Assembly (NCBI GenBank): GCA_937916485.1
Contig: CALFSV010000103.1
Location: 1 to 35,684 of the forward strand
Source of the DNA: an uncultured Paracoccaceae bacterium
GTDB lineage: Bacteria; Pseudomonadota; Alphaproteobacteria; Rhodobacterales; Rhodobacteraceae
Direction: 5' to 3'
DNA: 35,684 nt
A program made the position numbers and the translations under genes. Below are positions 1 through 8,499 of the stretch, one piece after another. Under the pieces are notes generated by a model. The model was not told the origin of the DNA and made no database searches. It was given only the letters and a program-made list of their open reading frames with translations. Numbering within the stretch: position 1 is the stretch's first letter; every line of letters starts with the position of its first letter.

Positions 1-309
1 CACGACCACGGGCACGACCACGGGCACGACGAATTCGAAAGCTTTGTCGTCACCACGACCGAGATCACCGACCCAAAGGCCTTTACCGAACGGCTGTCCG
101 CAATCATCGCCAAACATGACATCCTGCGGCTCAAGGGCTTTGCCGCCGTTGCAGGCAAACCGATGCGGCTGACGCTTCAGGCCGTCGGTCCCCGGGTCGA
201 CAGCTATTACGACCGCCCCTTCGGCAGCGATCTCCGCGAAACCCGACTCGTCGTGATTGGCGAGGCAGGCCTCGACCGGGCCGCGATCGAGGCCGCTCTG
301 ACGGCATGA
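1..309 (+). CDS. cobW: CobW-family GTPase/metallochaperone, C-terminal part (5' end cut by window)
   Basis: The frame is open from base 1 and ends in TGA at 307-309, leaving 102 residues of a C-terminus. It begins with a His/Asp repeat (HDHGHDHGHDEF), which is the metal-binding loop typical of COG0523 GTPases. A C-terminal CobW domain follows, with the features TDPKAFTERL, ILRLKGFAAVAGKP and YYDRPF. The family delivers metal; CobW is tied to cobalt insertion during aerobic cobalamin synthesis. The GTPase domain lies outside the window. The stop overlaps the next start (ATGA, 306-309), which suggests translational coupling, and cobN follows on the same strand. That context supports CobW over another COG0523 member. 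Confidence 0.88.
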   Translation, partial: HDHGHDHGHDEFESFVVTTTEITDPKAFTERLSAIIAKHDILRLKGFAAVAGKPMRLTLQAVGPRVDSYYDRPFGSDLRETRLVVIGEAGLDRAAIEAALTA

Positions 310-758
310 GTGTGACGGTCCGCAAAGGCGATCCCCGCAGCCCGGAGGGAACGGCCCTCTTGCGGGCCAGCCACGACTATCTGTCGTCGCTCTATCCGCC
401 AGAGCATAATCACTACCTGTCCATCGACGCCCTCTGCGCGCCGGACATCACGTTCCTTCTGGCCGAGGCCGAAGGTCGGACAACAGGCTGCGTCGCGCTG
501 AAGGCTTTCGACGGATATGGGGAAATCAAATCCATGTTCGTCGATCCAGCTATACGCGGCGCGGGCACCGGGTCTGCCTTGATGACAGCGCTTGATGCGC
601 TTGGTCGTGAACTTGGACTGCCAATACTGCGGCTGGAGACAGGCGACGATCTCTACCCCGCGCACAGGCTTTATGCCCGGCATGGTTTCACAATCTGCGG
701 CCCCTTCGGCGACTACCAGGCAGGACCGCACTCCGTCTTCATGGAAAAGCGATTGTGA
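306..758 (+). CDS. GNAT family N-acetyltransferase
   Basis: This 150-residue protein has one GNAT fold, the usual size for the family. Acetyl-CoA binding motif A is visible as MFVDPAIRGAGTGSALM (about residues 78-94), with the RGxGxG-type pyrophosphate loop. A later segment, LYPAHRLYARHGF, matches motif B, where the Tyr often acts as general acid. The substrate cannot be read from the sequence. The start overlaps the cobW stop by 4 nt (ATGA), so it is probably translated from the cobW mRNA. It sits between two cobalamin genes, but acetylation is not a known cobalamin step, so a role there is only inferred. The stop faces the convergent small gene at 767-940. Confidence 0.88.
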   Translation: MSVTVRKGDPRSPEGTALLRASHDYLSSLYPPEHNHYLSIDALCAPDITFLLAEAEGRTTGCVALKAFDGYGEIKSMFVDPAIRGAGTGSALMTALDALGRELGLPILRLETGDDLYPAHRLYARHGFTICGPFGDYQAGPHSVFMEKRL

Positions 759-766
759 CCGGCGCG

Positions 767-940
767 TCAGTCCTTAGTGACTTTGGCCTTGGCTTCGGCT
801 GCAGCCTTCATCCGGGCCAGCAAGTCCGCCTTGGACGGGCGCTTGCCGAAAGGGGCCTTTTCGCTGCCCGGCGCATTGTGCTCCTGGTGGCGGGGCGCGC
901 CCTTGGACAGCTTGGGATTGCCCGATTTTCCATAGTCCAT
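767..940 (-). CDS. Small conserved basic protein (57 aa), unknown function
   Basis: This short reverse-strand frame starts at 940 and encodes 57 residues beginning MDYGKSGNPKLSKGAP and ending in a Lys/Ala helix (KADLLARMKAAAEAKAKV). It is rich in Lys, Pro and Gly and has no membrane segment or signal peptide. I recognise this N-terminus from memory as a small hypothetical protein of Rhodobacteraceae; no search was run. A longer reading frame extends upstream to 1144, but that part is Arg/Pro-rich shadow of cobN. The start at 940 is preceded by a purine-rich GGGAAGGCAGG six bases away. It lies convergent to the acetyltransferase and divergent from cobN, with 71 nt in between. Confidence 0.72.
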   Translation of the reverse strand: MDYGKSGNPKLSKGAPRHQEHNAPGSEKAPFGKRPSKADLLARMKAAAEAKAKVTKD

Positions 941-1011
941 GATGATCCTGCCTTCCCTGGCTGCGATATCGCTTCCATATCCCCGGCAGGCCTCCCGGCA
1001 CAAGGCTTGGC

Positions 1012-4000
1012 ATGATGCACCTGCTTGCCGCCTCCCCCGGGGCCATCGCGGATGGCAAGGAACCTGTTGATCTGGGCCAGACCCCGGCTGATGTGGTGAT
1101 CCTCTCCGCCGCCGACACCGAACTGGCGCTCCTGTCCGAGGCAAGGGCAGCGATGCACGGCGCCCCCAGCCTGCGGCTCGCCAACCTAATGCACCTTGGG
1201 CATCCCCTCTCGGTGGACATGCATCTGGACAGTTGCGCGACGCAGTCCCGTCTGGTCATCGCCCGCATTCTTGGGGGGGCGGGCTACTGGCGCTACGGGT
1301 TCGAACAATACGCCGCCCGGCTGGCCGAAGCAGGGGTGCCTTTCTGCGCCTTGCCCGGCGACGACAAGCCCGACGCAGATCTGCGGACGTTTTCGACCGT
1401 CGGAGATGCGGACTATGACGCGCTCTGGTCCTACTTCGTTGAGGGCGGGGCCGACAATGCCACCCAACTGCTGACCTATGCCCGCGCAATGCTCAAAGGC
1501 GAGGAAACGCCGCCTCCGGCACGACCGCTCCTGCGGGCGGGGTTGCATTGGCCGGGACAGGTCCAGCCCGATTTCGATCTGATCCGGGGCGCCTGGGCAC
1601 CAGATGCCCCCGTTGTGCCGATCATCTTCTACCGGGCGCTGGTCCAGGGGGCGGGACTTGGCCCGATCAACCAACTGGTCAAGACCTTGCTCAGGGCCGG
1701 GCTTGCCCCCTTGCCGATCTTCGTGGCCTCGCTCAAGGATCCACTGAGCCAGGCCACGCTAGAGGCCCTCTTCCAGCAGGCCCCCCCATCGGTCATCCTC
1801 AACGCCACGGCCTTCGCCGTCGGCTCGCCCCACCCGGACGATCCCGACGTCCAGAACCCGCTCACAGGGCCCCATGCAAACCGGGCGCCGGTCTTTCAGA
1901 TCATCCTGTCCGGCAGCACCAGGGCCGCATGGGAGGCCTCAAGCTCAGGCCTGTCAGCCCGCGATATCGCCATGAACATCGCCCTGCCCGAGGTTGACGG
2001 GCGGATCATCACCCGTGCGCTCAGCTTCAAGGGAGAGGCCTTTTTCGACGAGGCAACGCAATGCCCCATCGCCACCTACCAAGGGCAGACAGACCGGATC
2101 AGCTTTGTCACTGAATTGGCCAAACGCTGGGCCAACCTCAGACAGACCCCGCCCGCAGAGCGACGGGTGGCCCTGGTCCTGGCCAACTATCCCAACAAGG
2201 ATGGCAGACTGGCCAATGGGGTCGGGCTCGACACGCCGGCGGCCACTTTGCACAGCTTGCAGCTCCTAAAGGCAGCCGGCTATGACACCGGCCCCCTTCC
2301 CGATAGCCCCCAGGCGCTGATGGAACGGCTTATGGCAGGGCCCACAAACTGGCTGACCGACCGGGCCGACCGACAAGGCGGCGAGGAGTTTTCGCTCGCC
2401 ACCTACAAGGCTCATTTCGCCGGGTTGCCCTGGACTGCGAAAGAACAGATCACCACCCGATGGGGCCAGCCAGAAGATGATCCCTTCGCTTCGTCCCAAA
2501 TACTCAATCCGGGCGGCACGTCAGAAGCGGGCGGTTTCAAACTCTCGTTGCACCGCTTCGGCAAAGTGACCGTCGGACTGCAACCGGCGCGCGGCTACAA
2601 TGTCGACCCGACCGACAGCTACCATTCGCCCGACCTTGTCCCCCCCCACAACTACCTTGCCTTCTACCTCTGGCTTCGGACCCATTCAGACGCGGTGGTC
2701 CACATGGGCAAACACGGCAACCTCGAATGGTTACCCGGCAAGGCGGTGGCCCTTGGGCCCGAAGACTGGCCCGAGATCGCGCTTGGGCCGATGCCGCATA
2801 TCTACCCCTTCATCGTCAACGATCCCGGCGAAGGGACACAGGCCAAGCGGCGGGCACAGGCGGTTATCGTCGACCACCTGACACCGCCCCTGACCCGCGC
2901 CGAAAGCTACGGCCCGATGCGGGATCTCGAGGCGCTGGTGGACGAATATTATGATGCCATGGGCATGGATACACGTCGGCTCGACCACCTGCGCAAGGAA
3001 ATCCTGTCGCTCAGCCAGGTGACCGGACTGGCCCAGGACGCGGGCTTTACCGGGGATACGGACAGCGATCTGGGGCGGCTCGATGCGTTCTTATGTGACC
3101 TGAAAGAGGCGCAGATCCGGGACGGGCTGCATGTCTTTGGTCAAAGCCCGACTGGGCGCCAGGCCAGAGATCTGGCCATCGCTCTTGCCCGTGTGCCAAG
3201 GGGATCCGGGCAAGGGGGCGACGCCTCGCTCCTGCGGGCTCTGGCGCAAGACCTCGCCTTAGGCGTCGACCCCTTGTCGGCCGATCTCGGCGCGCCCTGG
3301 GACGGACCTCGACCAGCCTGCCTTGCCAGCCTCTCGGCCGACAGTTGGCGGACGACCGGCGACACCGTTGAACGGCTTGAACTGCTGTCTCAAAGCCTCC
3401 TGTCTCGGCACGACGCAGCACCCGAAGAAGAACGGGACGGGGGGCGGGGCGATGCGGGCGGCAGCCCGCGAGCGACGGCGCCCGGACCCGCAAGCCGGTC
3501 TGTTCTGACCGAGATCGAAACAGTGATCCTGCCAACCATTGCCGCCTGCGGACCAGCCGAAGGACAGGCGCTGCTCGACGCATTGTCCGGTCAGGCCATT
3601 CCGCCCGGCCCCTCTGGCGCACCGACGCGAGGGCGGCTGGATACCCTGCCCACGGGGCGCAACTTCTACTCGGTCGACAGCCGGGCGGTTCCGACCCCGA
3701 CCGCATGGGCGCTGGGCTGGCACTCGGCCAACCTGCTCATCGAACGACACCTTCAGGATCAGGGCGACTGGCCCCGCGCCATGCTTGTCACCGCTTGGGG
3801 CACCGCCAACATGCGCACCGGCGGCGACGACATTGCCCAGGCGCTGGCGCTGATGGGCGTCAAACCGCAATGGGACAGCGCCAACCGGCGGGTCACCGGG
3901 TTCGAGGTGATCCCGGCCTCTGCCCTTGGCCGTCCCCGGGTGGATGTGACCCTTCGCATATCGGGCTTTTTCCGCGACGCCTTTCCCCAGTTGATCGCTC

Positions 4001-4797
4001 TTGTCGACAGCGCAGCCCGCGCGGTTCAGGCGCTGGACGAACCGGACGATCTGAACCCCGCCGCCGCCCGTACCCGTCTGGGCGAAGGGCAGGCGCGGGT
4101 CTTTGGGTCCAAACCCGGCGCCTATGGGGCCGGCCTTCAGGCCATGATCGACGAACGGCTCTGGAACAGCCGTGCCGATCTGGGCGACGCCTATCTGGAG
4201 TGGGGAGGCTACGCATATGGCGCCGGGCAGGAAGGCAAGGCCGATCGCCCCGGACTTGAACAACGGCTCGGCCAGGTCGAGGCGATTGTCCAGAATCAGG
4301 ACAACCGCGAACACGACCTGCTCGACTCTGACGACTACTACCAGTTTGAAGGCGGGGCCGCCGCAGCTGTGGCCAGCCTGCAAGGACGGGACCGGCCAAT
4401 CTACCACAACGACCACTCCCGCCCCGAGCGGCCCGTCATCAGAACGCTCGACGATGAGATCGCCCGCGTCGTGCGCTCGCGGGTGGTGAACCCCAAGTGG
4501 ATCGACGGGGTCAAACGGCACGGATACAAGGGTGCCTTTGAGATCGCAGCGACTGTCGATTACCTCTTTGCCTTTGCCGCCACGACCGGTGCCGTGCGGA
4601 ACCATCATTTTGACCTGGTGGAAGAGGCTTTTCTGGCTGACGACGACACCCGCGCCTTCATTGAGGACAACAATCCGCCGGCGCTGGCCGAAATCGCAGA
4701 ACGGCTTGCGGAGGCCATCGACCGGGGGCTTTGGACGCCAAGGTCCAATTCGGCCCGCGCCCGCATTGACAAGCTAAGAGCCCCGGCAAGGTCCTGA
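1012..4797 (+). CDS. cobN: Cobaltochelatase subunit CobN
   Basis: The 1261-residue product matches the size of aerobic CobN (about 1250-1280). CobN is the large porphyrin-binding subunit of the CobN-CobS-CobT chelatase, which inserts Co(II) into hydrogenobyrinic acid a,c-diamide using ATP. The N-terminus (MHLLAASPGAI, LSAADTELALL) is typical. The family's most conserved block is clear near residues 562-580: HMGKHGNLEWLPGK, then PHIYPFIVNDPGEGTQAKRR. The C-terminal half carries NMRTGGDDIAQALALMG and EHDLLDSDDYYQFEGG. Two Met codons (1012, 1015) could start it; AAGG lies six bases before 1012. Residues about 802-830 form a Gly/Arg/Asp-rich low-complexity insert (EEERDGGRGDAGG). cobS and cobT are not in the window. 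Confidence 0.97.
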   Translation: MMHLLAASPGAIADGKEPVDLGQTPADVVILSAADTELALLSEARAAMHGAPSLRLANLMHLGHPLSVDMHLDSCATQSRLVIARILGGAGYWRYGFEQYAARLAEAGVPFCALPGDDKPDADLRTFSTVGDADYDALWSYFVEGGADNATQLLTYARAMLKGEETPPPARPLLRAGLHWPGQVQPDFDLIRGAWAPDAPVVPIIFYRALVQGAGLGPINQLVKTLLRAGLAPLPIFVASLKDPLSQATLEALFQQAPPSVILNATAFAVGSPHPDDPDVQNPLTGPHANRAPVFQIILSGSTRAAWEASSSGLSARDIAMNIALPEVDGRIITRALSFKGEAFFDEATQCPIATYQGQTDRISFVTELAKRWANLRQTPPAERRVALVLANYPNKDGRLANGVGLDTPAATLHSLQLLKAAGYDTGPLPDSPQALMERLMAGPTNWLTDRADRQGGEEFSLATYKAHFAGLPWTAKEQITTRWGQPEDDPFASSQILNPGGTSEAGGFKLSLHRFGKVTVGLQPARGYNVDPTDSYHSPDLVPPHNYLAFYLWLRTHSDAVVHMGKHGNLEWLPGKAVALGPEDWPEIALGPMPHIYPFIVNDPGEGTQAKRRAQAVIVDHLTPPLTRAESYGPMRDLEALVDEYYDAMGMDTRRLDHLRKEILSLSQVTGLAQDAGFTGDTDSDLGRLDAFLCDLKEAQIRDGLHVFGQSPTGRQARDLAIALARVPRGSGQGGDASLLRALAQDLALGVDPLSADLGAPWDGPRPACLASLSADSWRTTGDTVERLELLSQSLLSRHDAAPEEERDGGRGDAGGSPRATAPGPASRSVLTEIETVILPTIAACGPAEGQALLDALSGQAIPPGPSGAPTRGRLDTLPTGRNFYSVDSRAVPTPTAWALGWHSANLLIERHLQDQGDWPRAMLVTAWGTANMRTGGDDIAQALALMGVKPQWDSANRRVTGFEVIPASALGRPRVDVTLRISGFFRDAFPQLIALVDSAARAVQALDEPDDLNPAAARTRLGEGQARVFGSKPGAYGAGLQAMIDERLWNSRADLGDAYLEWGGYAYGAGQEGKADRPGLEQRLGQVEAIVQNQDNREHDLLDSDDYYQFEGGAAAAVASLQGRDRPIYHNDHSRPERPVIRTLDDEIARVVRSRVVNPKWIDGVKRHGYKGAFEIAATVDYLFAFAATTGAVRNHHFDLVEEAFLADDDTRAFIEDNNPPALAEIAERLAEAIDRGLWTPRSNSARARIDKLRAPARS

Positions 4798-4812
4798 TGC
4801 CAGAACGTTAAA

Positions 4813-4834
4813 GGGGGCCGTTGAACCGGCCCCC
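4813..4834 (+). terminator. Hairpin after cobN, likely terminator
   Basis: An 8-bp stem, GGGGGCCG pairing with CGGCCCCC, encloses a 6-nt loop 15 bases after the cobN stop. There is no T-run after it, so intrinsic termination is plausible but not certain. Confidence 0.55.
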
Positions 4835-4996
4835 CGTTGACTTGCCTGCCTGAACCTCTGTCTCCGGCTAGCCCACACAGGGGTCTGCATGATCTACCAC
4901 CGCATGGGTGGCTCCGAAGACGTTATACCGAATCTAGTGGCACAGTGATTCGCAAGTCAAACGGAGAAGTGATTCGTTGCGCATTTTTTGCTGAAA

Positions 4997-5022
4997 GTAA
5001 GGTGGGTCATGACCCACCTTAC
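4997..5022. repeat. Perfect 26-nt palindrome between convergent genes
   Basis: Each 13-nt arm reads GTAAGGTGGGTCA and is followed at once by its exact reverse complement, with no spacer. It lies 200 nt after cobN and 40 nt beyond the stop of the opposing monooxygenase gene. It could be a bidirectional terminator, a dispersed palindromic repeat or a protein-binding site. No T-run flanks it on either strand. The rest of 4835-5061 shows nothing that I can read as a gene. Confidence 0.75.
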
Positions 5023-5061
5023 ACCGATCCTGCCTGAACCATGGGCAGGTCAGATCGCGCC

Positions 5062-6102
5062 TTAGGCTGCAGCTGCACCCGCGATCATGTCCCGCACCAT
5101 CGGGATCACCCGTGTTCCATAAAGCTCAATCGTCCGGCACATGTCCTCATGTGGCAGTGTGCCGTGAGAATACTTCATGTCAAACCGCTGCAGTCCCAAT
5201 GCCTTGATGGTCCCCGCAATCTTGCGGGCCACGGTTTCCGGCGATCCAACATTGAGGGCACCGCCCTCGACCTCTGCGATGAAACGGTCCCTGCTCAGGG
5301 GGGGCCATCCCCTCTCACCGCCTATCTTGTCCATCATGGCCTTGTAGTGGGGATAGAGCGTTTCGCGCGCCGCTTCGTCGGTTTCGGCCACAAAGCCCAT
5401 CGAATGGACACCAAGCGGCTTTGGGGTTCCACCGATCTGGTCATAGGCCCGGTGGTAGAGGTCGACGAACGGTCTGAACCGGCGCGGATCGCCGCCGATA
5501 ATCGCAAGCATCATCGGCAGATCATGCCGCACGGCCCGAACCACCGACTCCGGGCTGCCCCCCACGCCGATCCATGCCGACAGGCCCTGCGGCGGCAGGG
5601 TCGGGTAGACCCCCTGGTCGCTAAGGGCTGCGCGTGTCTGCCCGGACCACGTCACCCGATCCTCTCGCAAAAGCTTGACGAACAGGTCGAGCTTTTCCTC
5701 GAACAGGATCTCGTATTGCTGCAGGTTCAGTCCAAACAAGGGAAAGCTTTCGGTGAACGACCCCCGGCCAAGGATCGCCTCTGCACGCCCATCGGCAATG
5801 GCATTGAGGGTCGAGAACCGCTGGAACACTCTGACCGGGTCGTCAGAGGACAGGACTGTTACCGCCGATCCGATGGTCATTCTGCTGGTCCGTGCAGCGA
5901 GGGCAGCAAGAACGGTTTCGGGCGAGGATACGGCAAAATCCTCTCGGTGATGCTCGCCGATGCCGAAATGGTCGACGCCAACCTGTTCGGCCAGTACGCC
6001 TTCCGCAACCACGTTGCGCAGCACCTCGTCGTGCCGCAGGGGCTGGCCGCTCAGTCCGTGGGAAATATCGCCAAAAGTTCCAAGGCCAAGGGAAAGGGTC
6101 AT
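5062..6102 (-). CDS. Luciferase-like (LLM class) flavin-dependent monooxygenase
   Basis: This 346-residue TIM-barrel protein belongs to the bacterial luciferase/alkanal monooxygenase superfamily, which uses reduced FMN or F420 and O2. Visible signatures are EQVGVDHFGIGEHHREDF (about 39-56), IGSAVTVLSSDDPVRVFQRF (about 77-96), ILGRGSF and the C-terminal VGSPETVARKI. The substrate cannot be inferred; small stand-alone members often act on aldehydes, sulfonates or unknown compounds. The frame is open to 6165, but the start at 6102 is preferred because AGGAG sits six bases before it and MTLSLGLGTFGD is the natural barrel start. It is monocistronic or loosely linked to the upstream secreted paralogues (gap of 83 nt), and converges on cobN. 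Confidence 0.9.
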   Translation of the reverse strand: MTLSLGLGTFGDISHGLSGQPLRHDEVLRNVVAEGVLAEQVGVDHFGIGEHHREDFAVSSPETVLAALAARTSRMTIGSAVTVLSSDDPVRVFQRFSTLNAIADGRAEAILGRGSFTESFPLFGLNLQQYEILFEEKLDLFVKLLREDRVTWSGQTRAALSDQGVYPTLPPQGLSAWIGVGGSPESVVRAVRHDLPMMLAIIGGDPRRFRPFVDLYHRAYDQIGGTPKPLGVHSMGFVAETDEAARETLYPHYKAMMDKIGGERGWPPLSRDRFIAEVEGGALNVGSPETVARKIAGTIKALGLQRFDMKYSHGTLPHEDMCRTIELYGTRVIPMVRDMIAGAAAA

Positions 6103-6185
6103 GACGCGCTCCTGTTGCTTACCGCCTTCAAGGTAGGAGGCCCGATCGCAGTACAAAAGGTCCATCTATACACATCAGATGTGTT

Positions 6186-6707
6186 TCAGGGCGCACCTCG
6201 CCCCTTGCCGAGCAAGGGTGCCCCTTTGCAATCGGGCGTGACAGGATCGGTTGTGACCCCAAGAAGCGTTTCAGGCGGAATCGAAGACTCGCTGATCCAG
6301 ACCCCGTCCAGGCAGATATCCTGGGCATAGTTCCCCGAGTTAAAGCCAAAGCCATCAGGCCCACAGTCCGTCACGTCCCCGTTGGCATTCCAGCCTTGGG
6401 AGGCCTCGCCGGGGAAACTTCCCCCGGTCGGAAAGGTCAGGGTCCGTGGGTCGAATCGCAAATGCCAGGTCGTGTCTTCGACAAGGTCGTCCAGGTTCCA
6501 TTTGCCAATGGCAACGCCATCCCGGAACCCGGCTATCCGAAACAGGGACACGTCCGCTTCAGTGACTATGGACCGGGTCATGAGGGCGTCCGCAAATCCG
6601 ATGGTGCCCGTCATTGTATAGCCGTTTGCCCCTGACCAGCAAAAGTTGAACTGGGCGGCCTGCGCCGGACCGGCCAATACGGCCAGGACTGCCGCCACCC
6701 GGATCAT
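6186..6707 (-). CDS. Secreted protein of unknown function, paralogue B
   Basis: This is a 173-residue protein with a short signal peptide (MIRVAAVLAVLAGPAQAA, cleavage likely near residue 18). The mature part is clearly homologous to the next gene upstream. Shared features include FCWSGANGYTMTG, FRIAGFRDG, IGKW, LRFDPRT, WNANGDVTDCG, GFGFNSGN, QDIC, SSIPPET and LLGK. Four Cys (23, 115, 132, 160) match the paralogue's four, so two periplasmic disulphides are plausible. I recognise no named domain. Its start overlaps the stop of paralogue A by 4 nt (ATGA), so it is probably the last gene of the accD-folC operon. The sequence pattern suggests a small beta-rich exported protein, but that is a guess. 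Confidence 0.85.
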   Translation of the reverse strand: MIRVAAVLAVLAGPAQAAQFNFCWSGANGYTMTGTIGFADALMTRSIVTEADVSLFRIAGFRDGVAIGKWNLDDLVEDTTWHLRFDPRTLTFPTGGSFPGEASQGWNANGDVTDCGPDGFGFNSGNYAQDICLDGVWISESSIPPETLLGVTTDPVTPDCKGAPLLGKGRGAP

Positions 6708-7231
6708 TCCACCGCACTTACGGGCACCGCCTGCTTTCCAAGCAGGTCAATCCCGGCACAGTCGGTTGACTGCGGCCTTGAGAACGATCGCAACGGGGTT
6801 TCCGGGGGGATCGAGGATGCCAGGATGAAACGGTCATCGATGCAGATGTCCTGCCCCCCGTTGCCTGCGTTGAACCCGAACCCCGGGGTGCCGCAATCAT
6901 TGACCTCTCCGTTGGCGTTCCACATTTGGTAAAGCCCGTCAAAGCCCTGTAGGGGGAACAAGCCGGTCCTGGGACTGTAACGCAAGAGCCAGCTTGTTGC
7001 GTCTGTTGCGTCTGCCATCGACCATTTGCCAATCACATTCCCGTCCAGATACCCGACGATCCGAAACGCTGTCAGGTCTTCGTGGTCAATCAGCGTGCGG
7101 TTGAGAAGGGCGTCGGGAAAGCTGAACTGTCCCGTCATCGTGTAGCCGCCCGCCCCTTGCCAACAGATGTACCGGTCTGCCGCATCGGCTGGCAGGGCAA
7201 GCAGCCCGATCACCAGGGCCGCCCGGATCAT
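6704..7231 (-). CDS. Secreted protein of unknown function, paralogue A
   Basis: This 175-residue protein begins with a signal peptide ([18 protein letters not shown]). Its mature sequence matches the downstream gene almost end to end, with conserved CWQGAGGYTMTG, FRIVGYLDG, IGKW, LRYSPRT, WNANGEVNDCG, GFGFNAGN, QDIC, SSIPPET and LLGK. Its Cys residues (23, 113, 130, 158) correspond to those of paralogue B. The pair therefore arose by tandem duplication. No catalytic motif or known domain is apparent. It starts within the folC stop (ATGA, 7228-7231) and is followed by B with another 4-nt overlap, so it is translationally coupled to a housekeeping operon. Confidence 0.86.
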   Translation of the reverse strand: MIRAALVIGLLALPADAADRYICWQGAGGYTMTGQFSFPDALLNRTLIDHEDLTAFRIVGYLDGNVIGKWSMADATDATSWLLRYSPRTGLFPLQGFDGLYQMWNANGEVNDCGTPGFGFNAGNGGQDICIDDRFILASSIPPETPLRSFSRPQSTDCAGIDLLGKQAVPVSAVE

Positions 7232-8499
7232 CCGTTTTCGCGCAGGACGTGCCCGGCCAGGTAGAGCGAGCCGCAGATGAGGATCCGCGCATTGGCGTCC
7301 TGTGTCTGGATCATGGCAATGGCCTCGGCCACACCTTCGGCTGACCTTGAAGGGAGCCCGACCAGTTCGGCATGGGCAGCGGTTTCGTCCGCAGGGATTG
7401 TTGCCGTGGCGTCAGGGATCGTCACGGCGATCAGCCCCTTGGCCACCTCGGCCAGCGGGGCGAGGTAGCCCGATATGTCCTTGGTGTTGAGCATGCCACA
7501 AACCAGATAGGTCGGACGCGGCGGCATCTGGCGCAGGGTATCTGCCAGCATCACGCCGGCTGCAGGATTATGGCCGCCATCCAGCCAAAGCTCGGCCGGG
7601 CGGGCGAGATCGGCAAGAGCCCCTTCGGTCAGCCGTTGCATCCGGGCGGGCCAATAAGGCTGGGTGACAGCCGCATGGCAGGCCGCCTCGTCCCGGCCAA
7701 GGTGGCGCAGCGCCGTGATCGCGGCCCCGGCGTTCAGGATCTGATGCGGTCCGGCCAGGGCAGGCAAGGGCAGGTCCAGCAGGCCGCGCTCGTCCTGATA
7801 GATCAGGCGTCCCCGTTCGGTCGTGACGTGCCAGTGTTGGCCGTAAACCAAAAGGGGTGCGCCCAGCCGGGCCGCCTTTTGTTCGATGACCTCAAGCCCC
7901 TCGTCGTGCTGCGGCCCGACCACGCAGGTAACACCGCGTTTCAGGATCCCGGCCTTTTCGCCCGCAATCTCGGCGATGGTGTCCCCCAGAAAGGCCTGAT
8001 GGTCCAGATCAACCGGGGTGATGATGGTAAGAGCCGGATGGTCAATCACATTGGTTGCATCCAGTCGCCCGCCCAAGCCAACTTCGAGGAGGGTCCAGTC
8101 GGCCGGCGTTTCAGCCATCGCCAACAAGGCGGCGCAGGTCGTGATCTCAAAGTAGGTGATCGCATCGGGGCCATTGGCCTTGTAGCAACGGTCAAGGACC
8201 TCGGTCAGCGCCTCTTCACTGATGAGCGATCCGGCAAGCCTGATGCGTTCGTGAAACCGCGCCAGATGGGGCGAGGTATAGGCGTGGACAATATCGCCCC
8301 CCGCTTCGAGTCCGGCCCTGATCATGGCCTGTGTCGATCCTTTGCCGTTTGTCCCGGCAACATGAATGACCGGCGGCAGGCGGCGTTCCGGATGATCAAG
8401 CAGGTCAAGCAGCCGCCAGACACGGTCCAGCGTCAAATCAATGACCTTGGGGTGGAGCGTCATCATCCGGGCAAGGATGACGTCGGAACTGGCGCTCAT
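7228..8499 (-). CDS. folC: Bifunctional folylpolyglutamate/dihydrofolate synthase
   Basis: FolC adds glutamate to dihydropteroate and extends polyglutamate tails on folates, using ATP in the cytoplasm. The 423 residues fit the family (about 420-440). The ATP loop [14 protein letters not shown] is at about residues 47-60. [30 protein letters not shown] and [15 protein letters not shown] follow, and the C-terminal domain has [14 protein letters not shown]. All are family hallmarks. Its ATG lies inside the accD stop (8496-8499), an arrangement that agrees with the common alphaproteobacterial accD-folC pairing. The downstream secreted genes are coupled to it in the same way. Confidence 0.96.
   Translation of the reverse strand: MSASSDVILARMMTLHPKVIDLTLDRVWRLLDLLDHPERRLPPVIHVAGTNGKGSTQAMIRAGLEAGGDIVHAYTSPHLARFHERIRLAGSLISEEALTEVLDRCYKANGPDAITYFEITTCAALLAMAETPADWTLLEVGLGGRLDATNVIDHPALTIITPVDLDHQAFLGDTIAEIAGEKAGILKRGVTCVVGPQHDEGLEVIEQKAARLGAPLLVYGQHWHVTTERGRLIYQDERGLLDLPLPALAGPHQILNAGAAITALRHLGRDEAACHAAVTQPYWPARMQRLTEGALADLARPAELWLDGGHNPAAGVMLADTLRQMPPRPTYLVCGMLNTKDISGYLAPLAEVAKGLIAVTIPDATATIPADETAAHAELVGLPSRSAEGVAEAIAMIQTQDANARILICGSLYLAGHVLRENG

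Noticed and set aside
1..300. Cobalamin riboswitch for the cobW-cobN genes
   Set aside because: The window begins inside cobW, so any riboswitch would lie upstream of it; none is visible before cobN.
3259..4608. Long reverse-strand open frame of 449 codons inside cobN
   Set aside because: It is antisense to strongly conserved CobN sequence, has no ribosome-binding site, and its residues reflect the GC-rich codon pattern of the other strand.
5041..6330. Plus-strand open frame of 429 codons over the monooxygenase gene
   Set aside because: It mirrors the luciferase-like gene, which has clear family motifs and a good start; no protein family is recognisable in this frame.
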